64,000 bases of DNA from Megaleporinus macrocephalus (lineage: Eukaryota > Chordata > Actinopteri > Characiformes > Anostomidae): the NCBI GenBank assembly GCA_021613375.1, contig CM038702.1:21394349-21458348 (forward strand), written 5' to 3'. Shown piece by piece: positions 11,160 through 24,009 of this stretch. Below the pieces are notes generated by a model that worked only from the letters and a program-made list of their open reading frames with translations, was not told where the DNA came from and searched no databases. Each line of letters opens with the position of its first letter. Positions within the stretch are counted from its first letter, which is position 1. Made by a program: the position numbers and the translations under genes.

Positions 11160-11223
11160 TCTGCAGTTGCTCAGCTCCTCAGCCTTCACAATAATGGTGC
11201 CACATTTCTTTCCTGGAATGCCC
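11160..11223 (-). CDS. cpne8: Copine exon, C2A-C2B linker and first strand of C2B
   Basis: The exon is 64 nt: one base finishing a Gly codon, then 21 codons from GIPGKKCGTIIV to KAEELSNCR. The acceptor is CCACCTACAG and the donor is AGA before GTAAGT. The entry phase is 2 and the exit phase is 0. The PGKKCGTI motif begins C2B in copines. The linker is short, going straight from EKPLG to GIPGKK. That matches CPNE8. Human CPNE5, as I recall it, has a longer inserted linker and GVPGKK, so this exon is the best single argument for CPNE8. Confidence 0.93.
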
Positions 11224-11493
11224 CTGTAGGTGGAAAAAACAACCAAACCTGTCAGCAGTCTGGCACACCGAGTTGCTGTAATATATGTACAAACAAATCT
11301 GCCAGCTTCTAAAGCAACAACTAGCTCCCCGCACTGCTATATGGGGGCGTGTAGTTTGACAAGTAGGATAACGACGCTGTTGCTTTCTTTTTCTCAAACT
11401 TTGCACAACCAGGTTGCACAGATTAAAGTGAAAGTTTGGTGAAAAATGTGCCAACTGTACCACACAAAGTCGATCAGCCAAACCAAATTTAAT

Positions 11494-11797
11494 GTCTGAA
11501 TTTAGATTTTTTTTAGTTTTGTACTGCGGTAAACAAGTAATATAAGCTTATAGCCCACCAATTAACCTCAAACCAAGTTGTTAAAGAAATTGTTTGACAA
11601 AAAATCTCATTTATCGAGTTTTCCACTAAACACCTATACAGGTATTTAGCCAAGAGTCAAAACTGTATTTCCTTGGTTAAGAAGTGAATATACTAAAATG
11701 TTAACAAACACTAGAACTTAGTAGTCACTGAAACAGTACTGCAAAAAACAGTAGTGTGTTTAATTATGTTCACAGTAAGTTGTGTCCTAAACTACTT
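11494..11797 (+). repeat. Local direct duplication, unit 1
   Basis: This unit runs from TTTAGATTTTTTTTAGTTTT to GTGTCCTAAACTACTT. It matches 12253-12552 at roughly 90 percent by eye, including GCCAAGAGTCAAAACTGTAT. Confidence 0.92.
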
Positions 11798-11817
11798 GTG
11801 AGCCTAATGAGTTCTAG

Positions 11818-12109
11818 TACTGGAGGTAGTCGTGGACTGAAAGTTTGGGATCCGGTCTTGTGACTGGAAGGTTGCTGGTTCAATCCCCTGGACCAACAGG
11901 ACATGACTGAAGTGCCCTTGAGCAAGGCATCTAACCCCCTACTGCTCCCGTGCTGTGGATAGGGCTGCCCACCACTCTGGGCAGGCGTGCCCCCTAGCGT
12001 GTCTGTTCACTAGTGAGTGTATATATGGGTGTTTCACTGCACCAATAGGTTAAAAGCAAAGATCAAATTCTGCTGTGCGCCAACACAAGTGGCAAATTCT
12101 ATTCTAGTC
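11818..12109 (+). mobile_element. tRNA-derived SINE
   Basis: A pol III-type head is visible. An A-box-like GTAGTCGTGGACTGAAAG lies near 11826, and the B-box GGTTCAATCCC lies at 11877-11887. The body carries GAAGTGCCCTTGAGCAAGGC and CTAACCCCCTACTGCTCC, words shared by many fish SINEs, and the tail ends in ATTCTATTCTAG. TTCTAGT on both sides may be a short target-site duplication. The element interrupts the first of two duplicated units. Confidence 0.82.
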
Positions 12110-12252
12110 GAATGATTGAGTCTAGTAGTGTTAGACTCACCAATCCAATTCTAAAGAACAACTAGTTGTAAGAATAAACTAATTATTTTATAGTTAATTG
12201 GTTACATTTAGGATAATTTTTTAAATTTTAAATAACCCCAAAATAGACTTGC

Positions 12253-12600
12253 TTAATTTAGATTTTTTAGTTTTGTACTGCAGCTAACAAGTAATATAAG
12301 CTTACAGCCCACCAATTAGCCTCAAACCAAGTTGTTGAAGGAATCGTTTGACAGAAAATCTCATTTACAGAGTTTTCCACTAAACACATATACAGGTACT
12401 TAGCCAAGAGTCAAAACTGTATTTCCTTGGTTAAGAAGTGAAGTTACTAAAAATGTTAACAAACACTAGAACTTAGTAGTCACTGAAACAGTACTGCAAA
12501 AAACATTAGTGTGTTAATCATGTTCACAGTAAGTTGTGTCCTAAACTACTAATAATATATATTTTTTTTAAATAACCCCAAAATAGACTTTCTTAAGTGG
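12253..12600 (+). repeat. Local direct duplication, unit 2, without SINE
   Basis: This second unit matches 11494-11797, then continues to AAATAACCCCAAAATAGACT. That motif also closes the first unit, near 12230-12250. The SINE-containing insert of about 410 nt is absent here. Confidence 0.9.
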
Positions 12601-15600
12601 TACCTGACACTGTATGACATATTGACATCTATAAAATACAAATGTACAGAGCATAGCTAAACCAGGCGCATTAGCCAACTTTGCAGCCTGTACCTTTGCT
12701 CTCTTTGTCTTGGCTGATGAAAACTGCATACATACATTTCTGGCTAAATTAACTCTAAACTGAACACTGACTGCTGCCAGCTGAGAGAAACGGTTTCTAT
12801 ATGTTTAATCAATGCTGGACATTTTCATTAGCAGTGACACCACACAGCCCTTATACCCGCCTGCTGTAGTTCCAGCTGTGGATTTTTTTTGATAGTCTGT
12901 TAACAGCTGCAATAGCCACCATGAAAGCAAAAAACTGGGCTCATTTCCAAATGAATCCCCCCTGTGCCCTACGCTTTAGGGTTCCTTCATTTCTGAGTGA
13001 AGTGCACAGATGCTACGATCAAGTTTGCTCGTGCTCCATTTTAAGCATCACTGAGAATGTGTTTTGTGCCTGGATACCATTTCAAGACAAAACAAGCTCT
13101 GCCAGAGATTTTTAGCACAGTAGCATGGGTTGTTTAAATGGACAATTAAAATGTAAAACTAATTTTAATTTTATTCCTCACATAGTCCTCACCATAGCAC
13201 CACATTGCATCCCTATGCCTTATCGCGTTGACAGAATTCAAATTTCTATCTTTTTGTGTTTTCATCCATCAGAGCTCATATTGTTCATATTTTATCACTG
13301 TAGCATGAAAACATGGAGCATTCTGAACCAACATATTAAAATTAGTTTTAGATTTCAATCATTTTCTTTTTTTAGAAAATCTCGTTTAGCGTACTGGAAA
13401 AAAATAAAACATGTGGCATAACTTTTGCACAGGCCAAAAGTTTATGTTTCTTTTTACCTCATTGTGATAACTTCAGCAACTGAACAGTCGTTGTGTATTC
13501 AAATGTGTAGAACATGCCCTCTGTAGAGGATGTGTTTACGACCTCAACAACAAAAGCCTTATAAATGATATATAAAATGGTTATAATAAACAAACTGCTG
13601 ATTTAAGCTATGTAAATAAAACAATCCCAAACGATGCCCATCTATTCAGCCTGGGTGTTGACCATCTGTAACAAAAAAAAAGGGGGGGGTCACCTCTGGA
13701 GCACAATGGACAGTACGTTATAGGCCTGGCACATAACAAGCAGGTACTTATTTGTACTAGTATTGAATATTTTCTATTACTTGAGTCGTTCCTGTACAAT
13801 AAAGACATGCCGCTCTGTTCTGTAATGTTTTGCTGATGTGATAATGTTTTTTTTTTGTTTAGATGAACAAAAGCAATATCAGTTAATATTAAAAGCAATA
13901 AACAGTGGAATATCTCAAGTCTTCCAACTTCTAAGTGCTGTTTACATGAAAATTGAAAGAATAATAAACAAAAAATATGATTCATTGGTTTACTATAAAA
14001 GTGCATAAGCCTGAATACAGTTCTTATTATTTTTAAAGCAATCGGTATTACTGTTGTAAGGACAGTCGTTTTGATGCTTGGATGAAATTGATGTATTCTG
14101 AGATGTTTCCACTGTGGTTTTAAAAATACTGTGTCATAAGAATATCACTTATATTAGATAGAATTCTGAACATTTGCATATAAACACCTCTACTCTGACA
14201 CTCCGATCTGTCTGGAAAATATCATCACTCCGTCAATACCACCCAGTAGTATGTGGGTGGCCAATAAAATAAAGATGATATATCTTCTTACTGTACTGTG
14301 AAACTGTACACACACAGGTGCCACACTAAAACAAGCTTCTTGTGACAGCAGCTTCCAGCAGAACAACTTGCAACTGGAAAAACAGAATGTGAATGTAAAA
14401 AGTTATAAATGTTTAAACTTTTCAAGGACAGAAATGCCTATCACCTGTCCAAGTTCATCACTCAACCAATGACTGCTGGAGGCGGGACAGGGACCTGCTT
14501 GTTATGGGCAGCTTATGAGCACCCAGAGTTCTTCCCCTAAGGAAGCCTGGCAAGCAGGTTCAAGAGAAAACCAAAACAACCTGTTTGGAGACCTGCAGAG
14601 TATTACTGCAATATCCACGAGACTGCACAACGCAGCGCAACACACTTGACAGGTTCTCCCCACCCTAAAGATCACTGCCACCGCCACTTTGGTCTTTATA
14701 TAGAACAGAACATTCACTTTCTATATGGGTTTCTTTTTTTCTCTCAGTCAGAAACTGACAGAAGTACCTAACACAGAGCAGTAGAGCAGCTAAGAATGAA
14801 GGACTACAGTCAAGTTTTAGTTTAATTTATGAGATAACAGCATATAGTACAGTGTCAGAAAACCACAGACAGGTTCTGCAGGTTTGCATCCAGTGTGTGT
14901 ATCTACATTCAAGATGCTATCAGCAAACACATGCTCACCAACACTGGTGTAAGAAAACCTAGATCCAGACCCGTTTCCTACATTAGAGTTTTCTTACTGC
15001 AGTCTGGTTGGAATTCTTCTCTGTGTTATCTCCAGATAAAGACTCTACCAAACACAACTTTTGGTAAAATAGTTTATGAAGTAACCTAAATAATTTAACT
15101 GATGTCCAACAGAGGTTAAATGATTAAAAAGGACCTACTAAGTTGTTGTTTTTTAGTGTTATGCAGCTTTTTGTGTTTTTTTGTGCATTTCTCATCCCCT
15201 CATTGGAATTCCAGCCCCACTCTCTGTTGAAAGGTGACCACATCTTGTAGTGCAGTCCTTGTTGCCCACCTACAGGCAAGCTTGGCACATCCTCACCCAA
15301 TGTTACTGCTTTCAACCACGCTGGCGGTTGACCAATCAGAACAGAGCATGCGAGCTGACAAATCAGATCACAGTGGGCGAATACAGATGTACAGTATAAA
15401 AAAGCAACTCGATGACTAAAGAGTTGGAAAAAGATATATCTGTCAACTAACTCCTATGGGAAATATGGAGGTGAGTGGTAGAAAGCCTGTAAAGTTTGAG
15501 AAAAACCATAAGCTTGGTTGCCCTCATCTAACACGCCCTGGACAGTGGTCCCATAAACTCCTTAATAGAATTAATATCATACGGTGACCATCACACTTTC

Positions 15601-16937
15601 AAAATACTGCAACCATTTGTTTCCTTATGAAGTCAGTGCTATTTATGACCATCGCACACAAAACATATAGATGGACAAATAAACACACACACAACACACA
15701 TGGATAAACTATAATTAGCTAAACAAGACTATGACGATCGAGACGATACTGATCTAATACCTACTTTCATTATTATAACAATACCTCCAGAGCATGCTAG
15801 ACTGGATTTTGGAGGGAATCTGATCCAATGTATTGTAATAACTCTAGAATAACCCTGGAATAATGTTTCATAGCAACATGGCATAATGTGATGATACAGA
15901 CATACATATACAGATATAGATAAAGTGACAATGAGCAAGCTACATATTATGCTAGAAACACAAATTGTTCATTTGAGATAGTCTAATTTTATAATTTCAT
16001 GTGTTTTGTGTGTGTGTGTGTCTTTTTGAGTGTGTAAAAAAGTTTAAAAGACACAAAACTAATTTCCCTAGCATGTTTCAAATAAAAAGTTGAATATTGT
16101 AAGTAAACTTGGTTAATAAATGTATCACTCCTGCTACAGGCTATGCTGTCCATATATAAAAACTAAGCTTCAAAAATGTCTGTTAATTTAAATGTAATGA
16201 CTTGTTTTTGCCGGATCAGCTGCTCACCCACTCACACTGACAGACAATAATCAGACAACAATTAAAGCTCCAAATGATAAAGGTCACAGAGACAAACTGC
16301 TGATTGAATGTATGTAAATAAGCCAAGTCACAGTTGATTCCTATCTGAGATGAAGACCAGCTCAGGTGTGGACCGGCATGTAAAAAGGGTTCATTTTTAA
16401 AGTTAAGTTGCTCATAAATAATGAACCGTTATGGGCCAAGCACACGCTAAACAAGATCATTTTACTTTCTCTTACTTGATTTGTTTCCATTCAGTAAAGA
16501 GATACTGTTCTGTTTTGTAATAATTCTCTGATGTAATAAGGATTGTTTTATTAACTGTAAAAATGTTTGTCAAATCAGCCTAAAAAATAGTTCATCTGGT
16601 AACAAGTGGTTATGCTGTTGATATATAAATACAAAGTATGCTTTTAGAGAAGAAGAAACAAAACATATTTTACACCAATGCAATCCAAAGAACACTTCCA
16701 ATCAACTGCTGCTCTGCTCCAAATTGTCATGGTTGTTTATAGCTGTAGAGCATTTTGAGTATTTATCTGTTGTGCATGTTTCTGTACAGAGGAGCTTTAA
16801 AAAACTGGCCTTGGCATTAAACAACACTTATTAGCGATTGTAAAAAAATTACATCAAGGGATAACAAATTAAAAATGTTCTGTAAGTTGGAAAATTACAA
16901 ACACAAAGCTACACAAAGTACATATTAAAGAAGTATA

Positions 16938-16945
16938 CTAAGTAC
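16938..16945 (+). repeat. 8-bp target-site duplication, left
   Basis: CTAAGTAC is repeated exactly at 18058-18065. Eight-base duplications are characteristic of hAT transposons. Confidence 0.85.
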
Positions 16946-18057
16946 TAGGGGTGTGTTTAAATTGATCTTCATTTGAATAATCTGATATCGATTTGATAAA
17001 CCTGAGATCGACCTTTAAAATTAGCATTTCGGTGCGCCCGCGAATACGTTGATACTAATTACAAGCAAAACGACAATAAACATATAAAATGATTAGCATA
17101 ACATGTTCAGTTAGAGGAAGTCAGTAATTGGAAGAAGAGGAAAACTTTGCTTAAACAACAGTGTTACAAACACAGTACATAAAGATCAGAGTGTTGTAAA
17201 ACCACCTGCGTCTCTGACTGAAGCCCTAATTTAAAACATCCACTCAAACCTCTGTATGTCTGTTCTCACCTTCCTGTGGAGGAGAACCAGCACCAGAGCA
17301 TCCTTATCCAGAGAAATGTCTCGATTATGAAGCTCAGAGGAAGCAGATGCGTTGGGTGTTTGTGAGTTAAGTAACTGTTTTCTGATCAGTGTCCACCGTG
17401 CTAGGCTATCTGGGCTTTAGCTAACACCCACGCAGAGTGGCTCGGGCAGCTGACTTGACTTTCAGAAATATAAACTCACCGTCTTTATGTAGGAGTACAC
17501 GGCCCACCTTCCCGCTGTGCAGGTACTGATACGGTTCAGTACTTTTATATTTTTTCATTGCTGAACCGTCTACACCTTCAGATAGTACAACATAATTAAA
17601 AAACGTTGCCGTAGGTAACCTCAGACCACCTTTTCATATAATCTACCCACTGTGTTACTAACTTTGGATGAGACAGTGTTGTCCCATTCGAAATTCTTAT
17701 TGCTTGTCTGGTCTCCTGCCATGTAACTGTGTTCATTTTGGTTAGCTGAGTGAAAGTTCTAACACAAAGGCGGAACAAACACATGCTTGAGAGTGGGTGT
17801 GGCCAAATACGGTGAATATAAACTTATAAACACTTGTGTTTTTAGTAATGGTATGTTAAGTGTTCCTTGTACATTTACCACATTGGTTCTCTGAAAATCT
17901 CTTTTCATATTCAAACAAAACATATTATTGTAACTGAAATATCCCTAAATGAATCGATATTGACTTGAATCGAATCGAATCAGAAATCGCATTGAATTGA
18001 GATTTTGTGAGTCGGGATTAAATCGATCCGGGAAATCAGTGGCGATTCCCAGCCCTA
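16946..18057. mobile_element. hAT-like non-autonomous element, 1.1 kb
   Basis: The element begins TAGGGGTGTG and ends CCCAGCCCTA, giving short imperfect inverted termini (TAGGGGTG and TAGGGCTG). A perfect 8-bp duplication CTAAGTAC flanks it. Both ends carry ATCGAT-rich subterminal sequence. No transposase is visible in any frame, so it must have moved in trans. Its middle, about 17250-17530, is richer in GC and contains donor-like sites on the minus strand. Confidence 0.87.
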
Positions 18058-18065
18058 CTAAGTAC
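18058..18065 (+). repeat. 8-bp target-site duplication, right
   Basis: CTAAGTAC is identical to 16938-16945. Confidence 0.85.
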
Positions 18066-18959
18066 AAATAAGCACACATCGTTCTAAGAAGAACACACTT
18101 CTGCACATTTTAATACATACCCAAAAACTGTGCAGAAGTTACACAACTGTGCACTTAAATTCACCTATATTGTACAGTCATTTACAAGTTAAATAAAAAT
18201 AATGCAGCACATAGTCTATTGAAGTCTAATCCCTGTAGAGTATGTGCTGTTATTTTCATTGCAAATGACTGTACAAGAACAGCAGTAGCCCAGACATGCC
18301 ACAAAGTCAAGCTCAGACTAAAATCTCAAATCACCAGCTTTTATCAGCAGATCTCAATCAGCTGGTAGCTCACAATTAATCTATGTGCTTAATTCAGCTG
18401 CTTTAGCCTGCCCATTCTTGCTGCTTCCTCTGCAGCCCACCTCCACCCAGCTCTATTGCTATGTCTGGTTTAATTAATGTCATGTTTGTCATCACTGATG
18501 CCTGCGCTGTTCTACTACGCTTTGGGAGGGGGGTCATAACGCCATATCTAACTACTGCAAATGGAAATAAAATGCTTATTTTGACTAAAGTGGTGCTGAA
18601 TATTGTATTGGTTAAGCAGTCTGGAGTACTGTATTGTAATCTGGTGTCTTTTGACACTGAAAAGTTTCAGAATCACTACAGAAAGTGGTACAGAGTCATT
18701 CTAATCATGGCCACCATACACAGTCCTACCTACAAGTTGTGATGTAATAACTCTGACTAAACGTGTAAAACGATTAACCGAGCTTTGATTTGATAGCCTT
18801 TCGACTTTTTTGGTGACAGTCCATTTCCGTGAGTGCCGGGTCCTCACACACAGAATGTAACTGAAATTATGACCCGCTCTCATCGGTACATACTAATTAC
18901 ATCGAAATGCATCCAATTGACCAAAAAGGTGAATGAATTGGAATAAACGAGTGCTTTTC

Positions 18960-19215
18960 ACACAAAATCACTGTCCAGGAGATGAATCACACGTGTCACA
19001 CCACACTATTTTTGGTCCGATTTGAGGGGTTTAATTAAAATCTCACACATTTTAATTATGTAGCGAGGTCATTTAATACTGGCCTTGTGTCTTCATTAGG
19101 AAGCTCTCTTACTCCTCTAAATAGCAGAGCTCGAGTTTAATGCAGCAGAAACAACATACTCGGCAAAGAGCCAGAAAAGACACAACGACTCTCCTGGACT
19201 TTCCAGGTAAATCAA
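18960..19215. promoter_or_regulatory. Candidate conserved non-coding block
   Basis: This is balanced, complex sequence without repeats. It includes TTTAATTAAAAT and TTTTAATTATG, which contain TAATTA cores bound by homeodomain proteins. The call rests only on texture; conservation was not tested. Confidence 0.2.
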
Positions 19216-19436
19216 ATCTACAGAATATTACGTCAGACGTAGTCAAGCAGAGTAGTATGTTTACTAAAAAATGCTAGAACTCAATAGTCACCCAAATGGC
19301 TCCAAATATTTTTTATTTATCCAGGTTTCATTAATACTTAAATCTATATTGGATGCTACTACAAGTTGGCATGGTACAAATAAAACTATTACCAAACAAA
19401 AATTATTCATATGAAGTGATTCTGTATACACACCCA

Positions 19437-19675
19437 CCGGTCTTCAATGGGCAAGACCCCTGCAGGACCACCACTGAGCAAGTATTAGTTGGGTGGTGGA
19501 TCATTCCCAGCATTGCAGTGACACTTGTGTGTTAGAGTTGCACTGGTAAGAGTGGATCAGACAAGGCAGTGCAGTTGGACTTTTGAAACACCTCAGTGTC
19601 ACCGTTGGGCACATAAAATGGACAGTGAGTGTAGATACATGGAGGTGTACAAAGTAAGTGGCTGGTGTATTTTAG
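19437..19675. repeat. Dispersed fold-back type repeat, partial
   Basis: GGTGGTGGATCATTCCCAGC, GAGTGGATCAGACAAGGCAG and AAAATGGACAGTGAGTGTAG are words of a long, partly palindromic fish repeat. The related pieces at 33010-33450 and 53025-53215 read in the opposite sense. The element stops at the (TA)n tract. Confidence 0.65.
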
Positions 19676-19677
19676 GT

Positions 19678-19678
<1 letters not shown>

Positions 19679-19744
<66 letters not shown>
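19679..19744 (+). repeat. (TA)n microsatellite
   Basis: Thirty-three uninterrupted TA units. Confidence 0.97.
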
Positions 19745-19747
<3 letters not shown>

Positions 19748-19755
19748 TGTGTGTG

Positions 19756-19890
19756 CGTGAGGCATGAGTGAGTGTTGGACTGGCGAACTGTTTATGGTGT
19801 ACCCCGCCTTCGCCCGATGATGCTGGGATTGGCTCCAGCCCCCCCGTGACCCTGACTAAAATAAAAGCGGCAGATAATGGATGGATGGAG
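19756..19890 (+). mobile_element. SINE/L2-type tail
   Basis: GGACTGGCGAACTGTTTATG, GTGTACCCCGCCTTCGCCCG, GGGATTGGCTCCAGCC and a GGATGGATGG end are the tail of the family also seen at 29598, 46110 and 58494. Only the tail is present here. Confidence 0.82.
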
Positions 19891-19892
19891 AT

Positions 19893-20106
19893 ACATATAT
19901 CTCGTTGCTGTCCAATGAAAAACATGTATCTCCATTTTGGTCAATTTTATGTTTTCTACATCATTTAAACAGGCTAACGGCCATGGCAAGTTTCATGATG
20001 AATGGACCAACAGAAATGCTCCAAAATAGCGTGGTTCCATTGACTTACATTGAAAGTAAAGCATGTTTTTGGTCTCTCCTGTAAAGTTGCAAATATATAT
20101 ATATAT
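19893..20106 (+). mobile_element. MITE family copy
   Basis: The left terminus ATATCTCGTTGCTGTCCAAT is followed by GAAAAACATGTATCTCCATT. The interior has TTTCATGATGAATGGACCAA and TTCCATTGACTTACATTGAA. The right inverted repeat is lost into a short (TA)n run. Confidence 0.82.
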
Positions 20107-20833
20107 ACCAACACCTCTCTGAAGCAGGCCCCAATTCCTCTTAGCTCTTAAGACATTAGAAAGTTAAGCAAAAATGTAAAATTTGTTACCGTGAGAATAC
20201 TGTAGTGTGAATCTAATAAAATCTTGGTCTGAGTGCACTGTTACACACAAAATATATAAACTAATATATAAACTAGTATATGTCAAAAACTCTTTGTACA
20301 CAAAAACAAAATAATAAAAAATGATTTAGACATTTGTGCCACACCTGAAGTGTATTAAATGTGCTAGAAAACAAAACACCGACCAAGAGGCAATTATCTT
20401 TATTTATTTATTTTAGGCAGAATATTCTTTCAAAAGTTGTCTTGTGTGTTTTTGGATCATTAAACTGCAGTGAGTTCTGCAGGTTTTTATCCAAATTGTC
20501 TCACTTCATTATTATCAACACTATATGCAGAACAAACCCACACTGTGAGCTCTATAGTCTAAACTGTTAATTATACCAACGGCCAACAAGTTTTAACTGT
20601 ATATGTGGTCAGATTTTACTATTTTGGTTGTCTCCAAAAAAAGGGGGCCATCAGATCTGTGTAGTGACCTGAGGAACACAGTTACGAGTTAAGGAAGAGG
20701 TTTCCCAGCTTATGATATCAGTCCGTTCCGAGGCAGCGAAAAGCAAGCCAACAGGTGGCAGCCTAAACTGTTGTGCCTAATCCGTCACAGAAACCTGCGA
20801 AGCATTCAACTGTTCATAACCTGACCTGGAAAA

Positions 20834-20864
20834 CAGGGGCGAGAGAGAGAGAGAGAGAGGGAGA
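20834..20864 (+). repeat. Short (GA)n tract
   Basis: GAGAGAGAGAGAGAGAGAGG run with no other structure. Confidence 0.9.
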
Positions 20865-21010
20865 AACTCGGGTCTCCATGACAACCCTAACCATGGAGCT
20901 GGGCAAAGGACCCCAGCAGAGATAATGAATATATTTCAGTGCTGGTTCCTCCTGGACGTGCGCTCATCCATATTTCACGGAGATAACTCTCCTCCGCCAT
21001 CTAAAAAAGG
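20865..21010. promoter_or_regulatory. Candidate conserved non-coding block
   Basis: A repeat-free, GC-richer island within AT-rich intron, including CAGAGATAATGAATATATTT and CTCATCCATATTTCACGG. There is no open frame with coding features. Texture is the only basis. Confidence 0.18.
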
Positions 21011-23039
21011 TGAAACTGGAAACATGCACATTTCTGTATTTCAAAACCACATGCGTGAACAGTTTCCAACAAAAGCCATGAATAATGTATGTTAACATCA
21101 CCACGTGCTGACAAGGATCCTCAGGAAGGCAGAAATCAGGGGAGCGAAGAAGTGATGGGACGTGTTGTACACGATCACATTGTATTAATGAAAAAACTTG
21201 TTTGGTGTCTGTATTTAGCTTCTTGAGTTTTGCACTGGAGCTGTAAGTCTGATTTGCCAGTAATAATGAATTGCTAGCTACTAGAAGCTTATATCCACCT
21301 CACAGCATTGGGCAAACTGTCTGTATATAACAACACACATGTGCTCCTCCAGGTACAGCTTACATATTTTGTGGCCCTGTATGGCATATAGAGATATGTA
21401 AAAAACTGTGGTGGAAAAGTTGGTGACATTTTGTTTATATCATAATAAAGTCATGTTAACAAGCCAGTTGATTAACACCATCATTTTTCAAATGTTGTTA
21501 AATCATTTTCCAACTTTTTGGATTGTAGTTTGATCTGTGGTTCTAACCAAGCAGCCTAACGCCCGGCTACTTGTGTGCTGTAACTTGACACTTGACCCCG
21601 CTGTTGTAGCTCCACGTCTTTTTAATATTGAAGTAAATTCCACCTACAACCTCTGTTAATTGGTTTGTCAAGAAATTGGACATATCACTTACAAACAAAA
21701 CACAGTAATATCAGAAATAATAATAATAATGCTAGATCTGAGCATGCCTTTAGCAGACTACATCAAAATACAAGAGCAAATACAATCCCAAATGAGAAGA
21801 AACATGAAATGCTGCTCTCACTGGACATTGGTTAGGAAAATTGTATTACCCTTCTTTTCATGTTCACCATGTTTTTTCATGTTTATGTGATCTCTGCTAT
21901 GTGATGTGTTTTTGTCCATGCTTATACATTACTGTATGTCATACAGTGTCAGAATCTATTTCAGACTACATAACAACTTTAACCAACGGGGTTTGAAGAC
22001 CAGAACTCATGCGCAGACTTTAATTGCTAGGTAATTGTCAAGGTAGCTTAAAATACTGAAAAACTGATTCAAACTCCTGTGACCAGCTTACATTTGTAAT
22101 GTTGCCCACTATGACTACAAACCACTAAGTCATAAGTCTGTTTAAAGGCACAATCCATTTTTCATAGTAGCCCCTTAATGTGTCGACATTAACTTTAGAA
22201 CAAGTGCACAGAGTGTAACTTCAGTGAAGCATAGTTTTATAAAGCGTAAAAGCTGTATGGGTGCCTAGGATGCCCTTCCTTCCTTTCCAGCCTGCTAAAC
22301 ATGAGCGAGTGAGTTACAAGCCAGCACAAACACATTACTAGTGCTTTATTGACAGGATTTCCAGCCCTGTGACAGGCTGGAGATGACTAAATAGAAATCT
22401 CCACAGGCAGTCGGTACTGCACCAGAGGGGGAGCAATCAAGAGCCATGAAGCTCACTGAAGCCGAGACAAACCACTAGCTATATTCCTGGGGCAAAACTG
22501 AGCCCTGCCTCACTGAAACCTTGAATAATGGCCATAAAACACACCAACCGTGAGAGCAATTATACAGTCTGAAGATAATGGGTCTGAAGCCCCCTGTCTG
22601 CTAGGCTTTCTGGGGTCTATCTGGTGAATGTTTAGGTATTCAGTTTCCACAGTGCCAACTGGTGATATATGAGTTTCCAATACATTCGCCTTGTAGCTCC
22701 AGCACAAGCTACAAACACAAACTTCATACACCAAATCATCTTGGCTGATGTACAGCTGAGATAAGGAGGATTTTATTTTTAGTCGAACTGCCACTTCAAC
22801 CCTCTGTGAGATCAACTACTATAGCCTCTGACCTCTTTACAAAAGTTGCTTCTCAAGAATCTCTGTCTAATCACCCTCCACATTGACAGAGATGCACATT
22901 ATTGCATCACACACACATACAAACATATAGGCACACACACATTTCCCAACTCCGCTCTATACTGTGTGACTACCTTCCTGAAAGTCCTAATCAAGACACA
23001 TGAATTTGCAATCAGCATCTCGAGAGTGTGAGCTAATTA

Positions 23040-23180
23040 AGTACTGGCGACACTGTGGCGGAATGGCTGTTTTTTCCATCGGCGCGGGTGCAATTATCCC
23101 CCCTCCATCGACAGGGACCTGAATGAAATAACAATTATCATTAAAAGCAATCTACATGTTCAGCTCAAGTGCCTCTTCCT
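23040..23180. promoter_or_regulatory. Candidate conserved non-coding block
   Basis: This is complex sequence with GCGCGGGTGCAATTATCCCC and TGAATGAAATAACAATTATC, bordered by a pyrimidine-rich stretch. It is not repeated in the window and has no coding frame. Texture is the only basis. Confidence 0.2.
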
Positions 23181-24009
23181 CTCGCTCACTCCATTTTCTC
23201 TCGCTCTTTCTATCTCTCTCAGCCTCTTTTTGTTTCAAAGAGAGGTAATAAATAAGTGACCTCTACATCTTTTGTTAAATTTATCCCATTCAAAAGGCCT
23301 CTGATGAGACGATTTGTTGGCTACTACTACTCCAACTCCAGCAGCCAAACTCTTTGCTGATTACCTGGAAATCTTTCCACAAAAGCTTCTTCAGACCAAT
23401 TTACCCTGAAGACATTGAAATCGCTGTGGCTCAGAAACTGTACAGAGCTTTCTTTTGTAGAAACTGCTGCAAGATTGGACAAAGGTCTTATGGGTTTCTG
23501 GGTTTAGGTTTGAATTTACATTTACTACATGACACTGAGTTTCCAGCTTAAAATGCTGTGCTCTGTATGGCTCTGACGGTATGGATTTTGTGAACCTGCA
23601 GTGAATTCCCGCAATTTGGCAGATTATCACAACCCACCACCTCATCCCTGTCCCTGCCACCCCGACCCCCCCCCTCAAAATAAAGTTTCTATAGTGTCTG
23701 TGGTGAAATAAACAAAGAATGACACTTTTTAGCCAACTTGTCCTGTGCTGTTTAAAAAAAAACTCTTTACTTAGAGTTTTCATTGTACCATTTAAAAATC
23801 GTCAGATCATCTATCTAAAAATGGATTAATTCCAAACCGTGCTCCAAATTGGGGAAATGGCACTGGTTAGCTTTAGTTCTGCTCTGGATTGTTTTACCAA
23901 CAGAATTTATATGACCACTCAATTCTGAGGGAGTGAAGCTGAGAGTCCGTCGCTGAAGGGACAACAGGGCAAAATGAAACCTGTTTTTGATGTTTAAAGC
24001 TAGAGTAGT

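Noticed and set aside
11031..11481. Open frames on both strands around 11.2 kb
   Set aside because: They extend beyond the 64-nt exon into intron, and only the part between acceptor and donor reads as copine.
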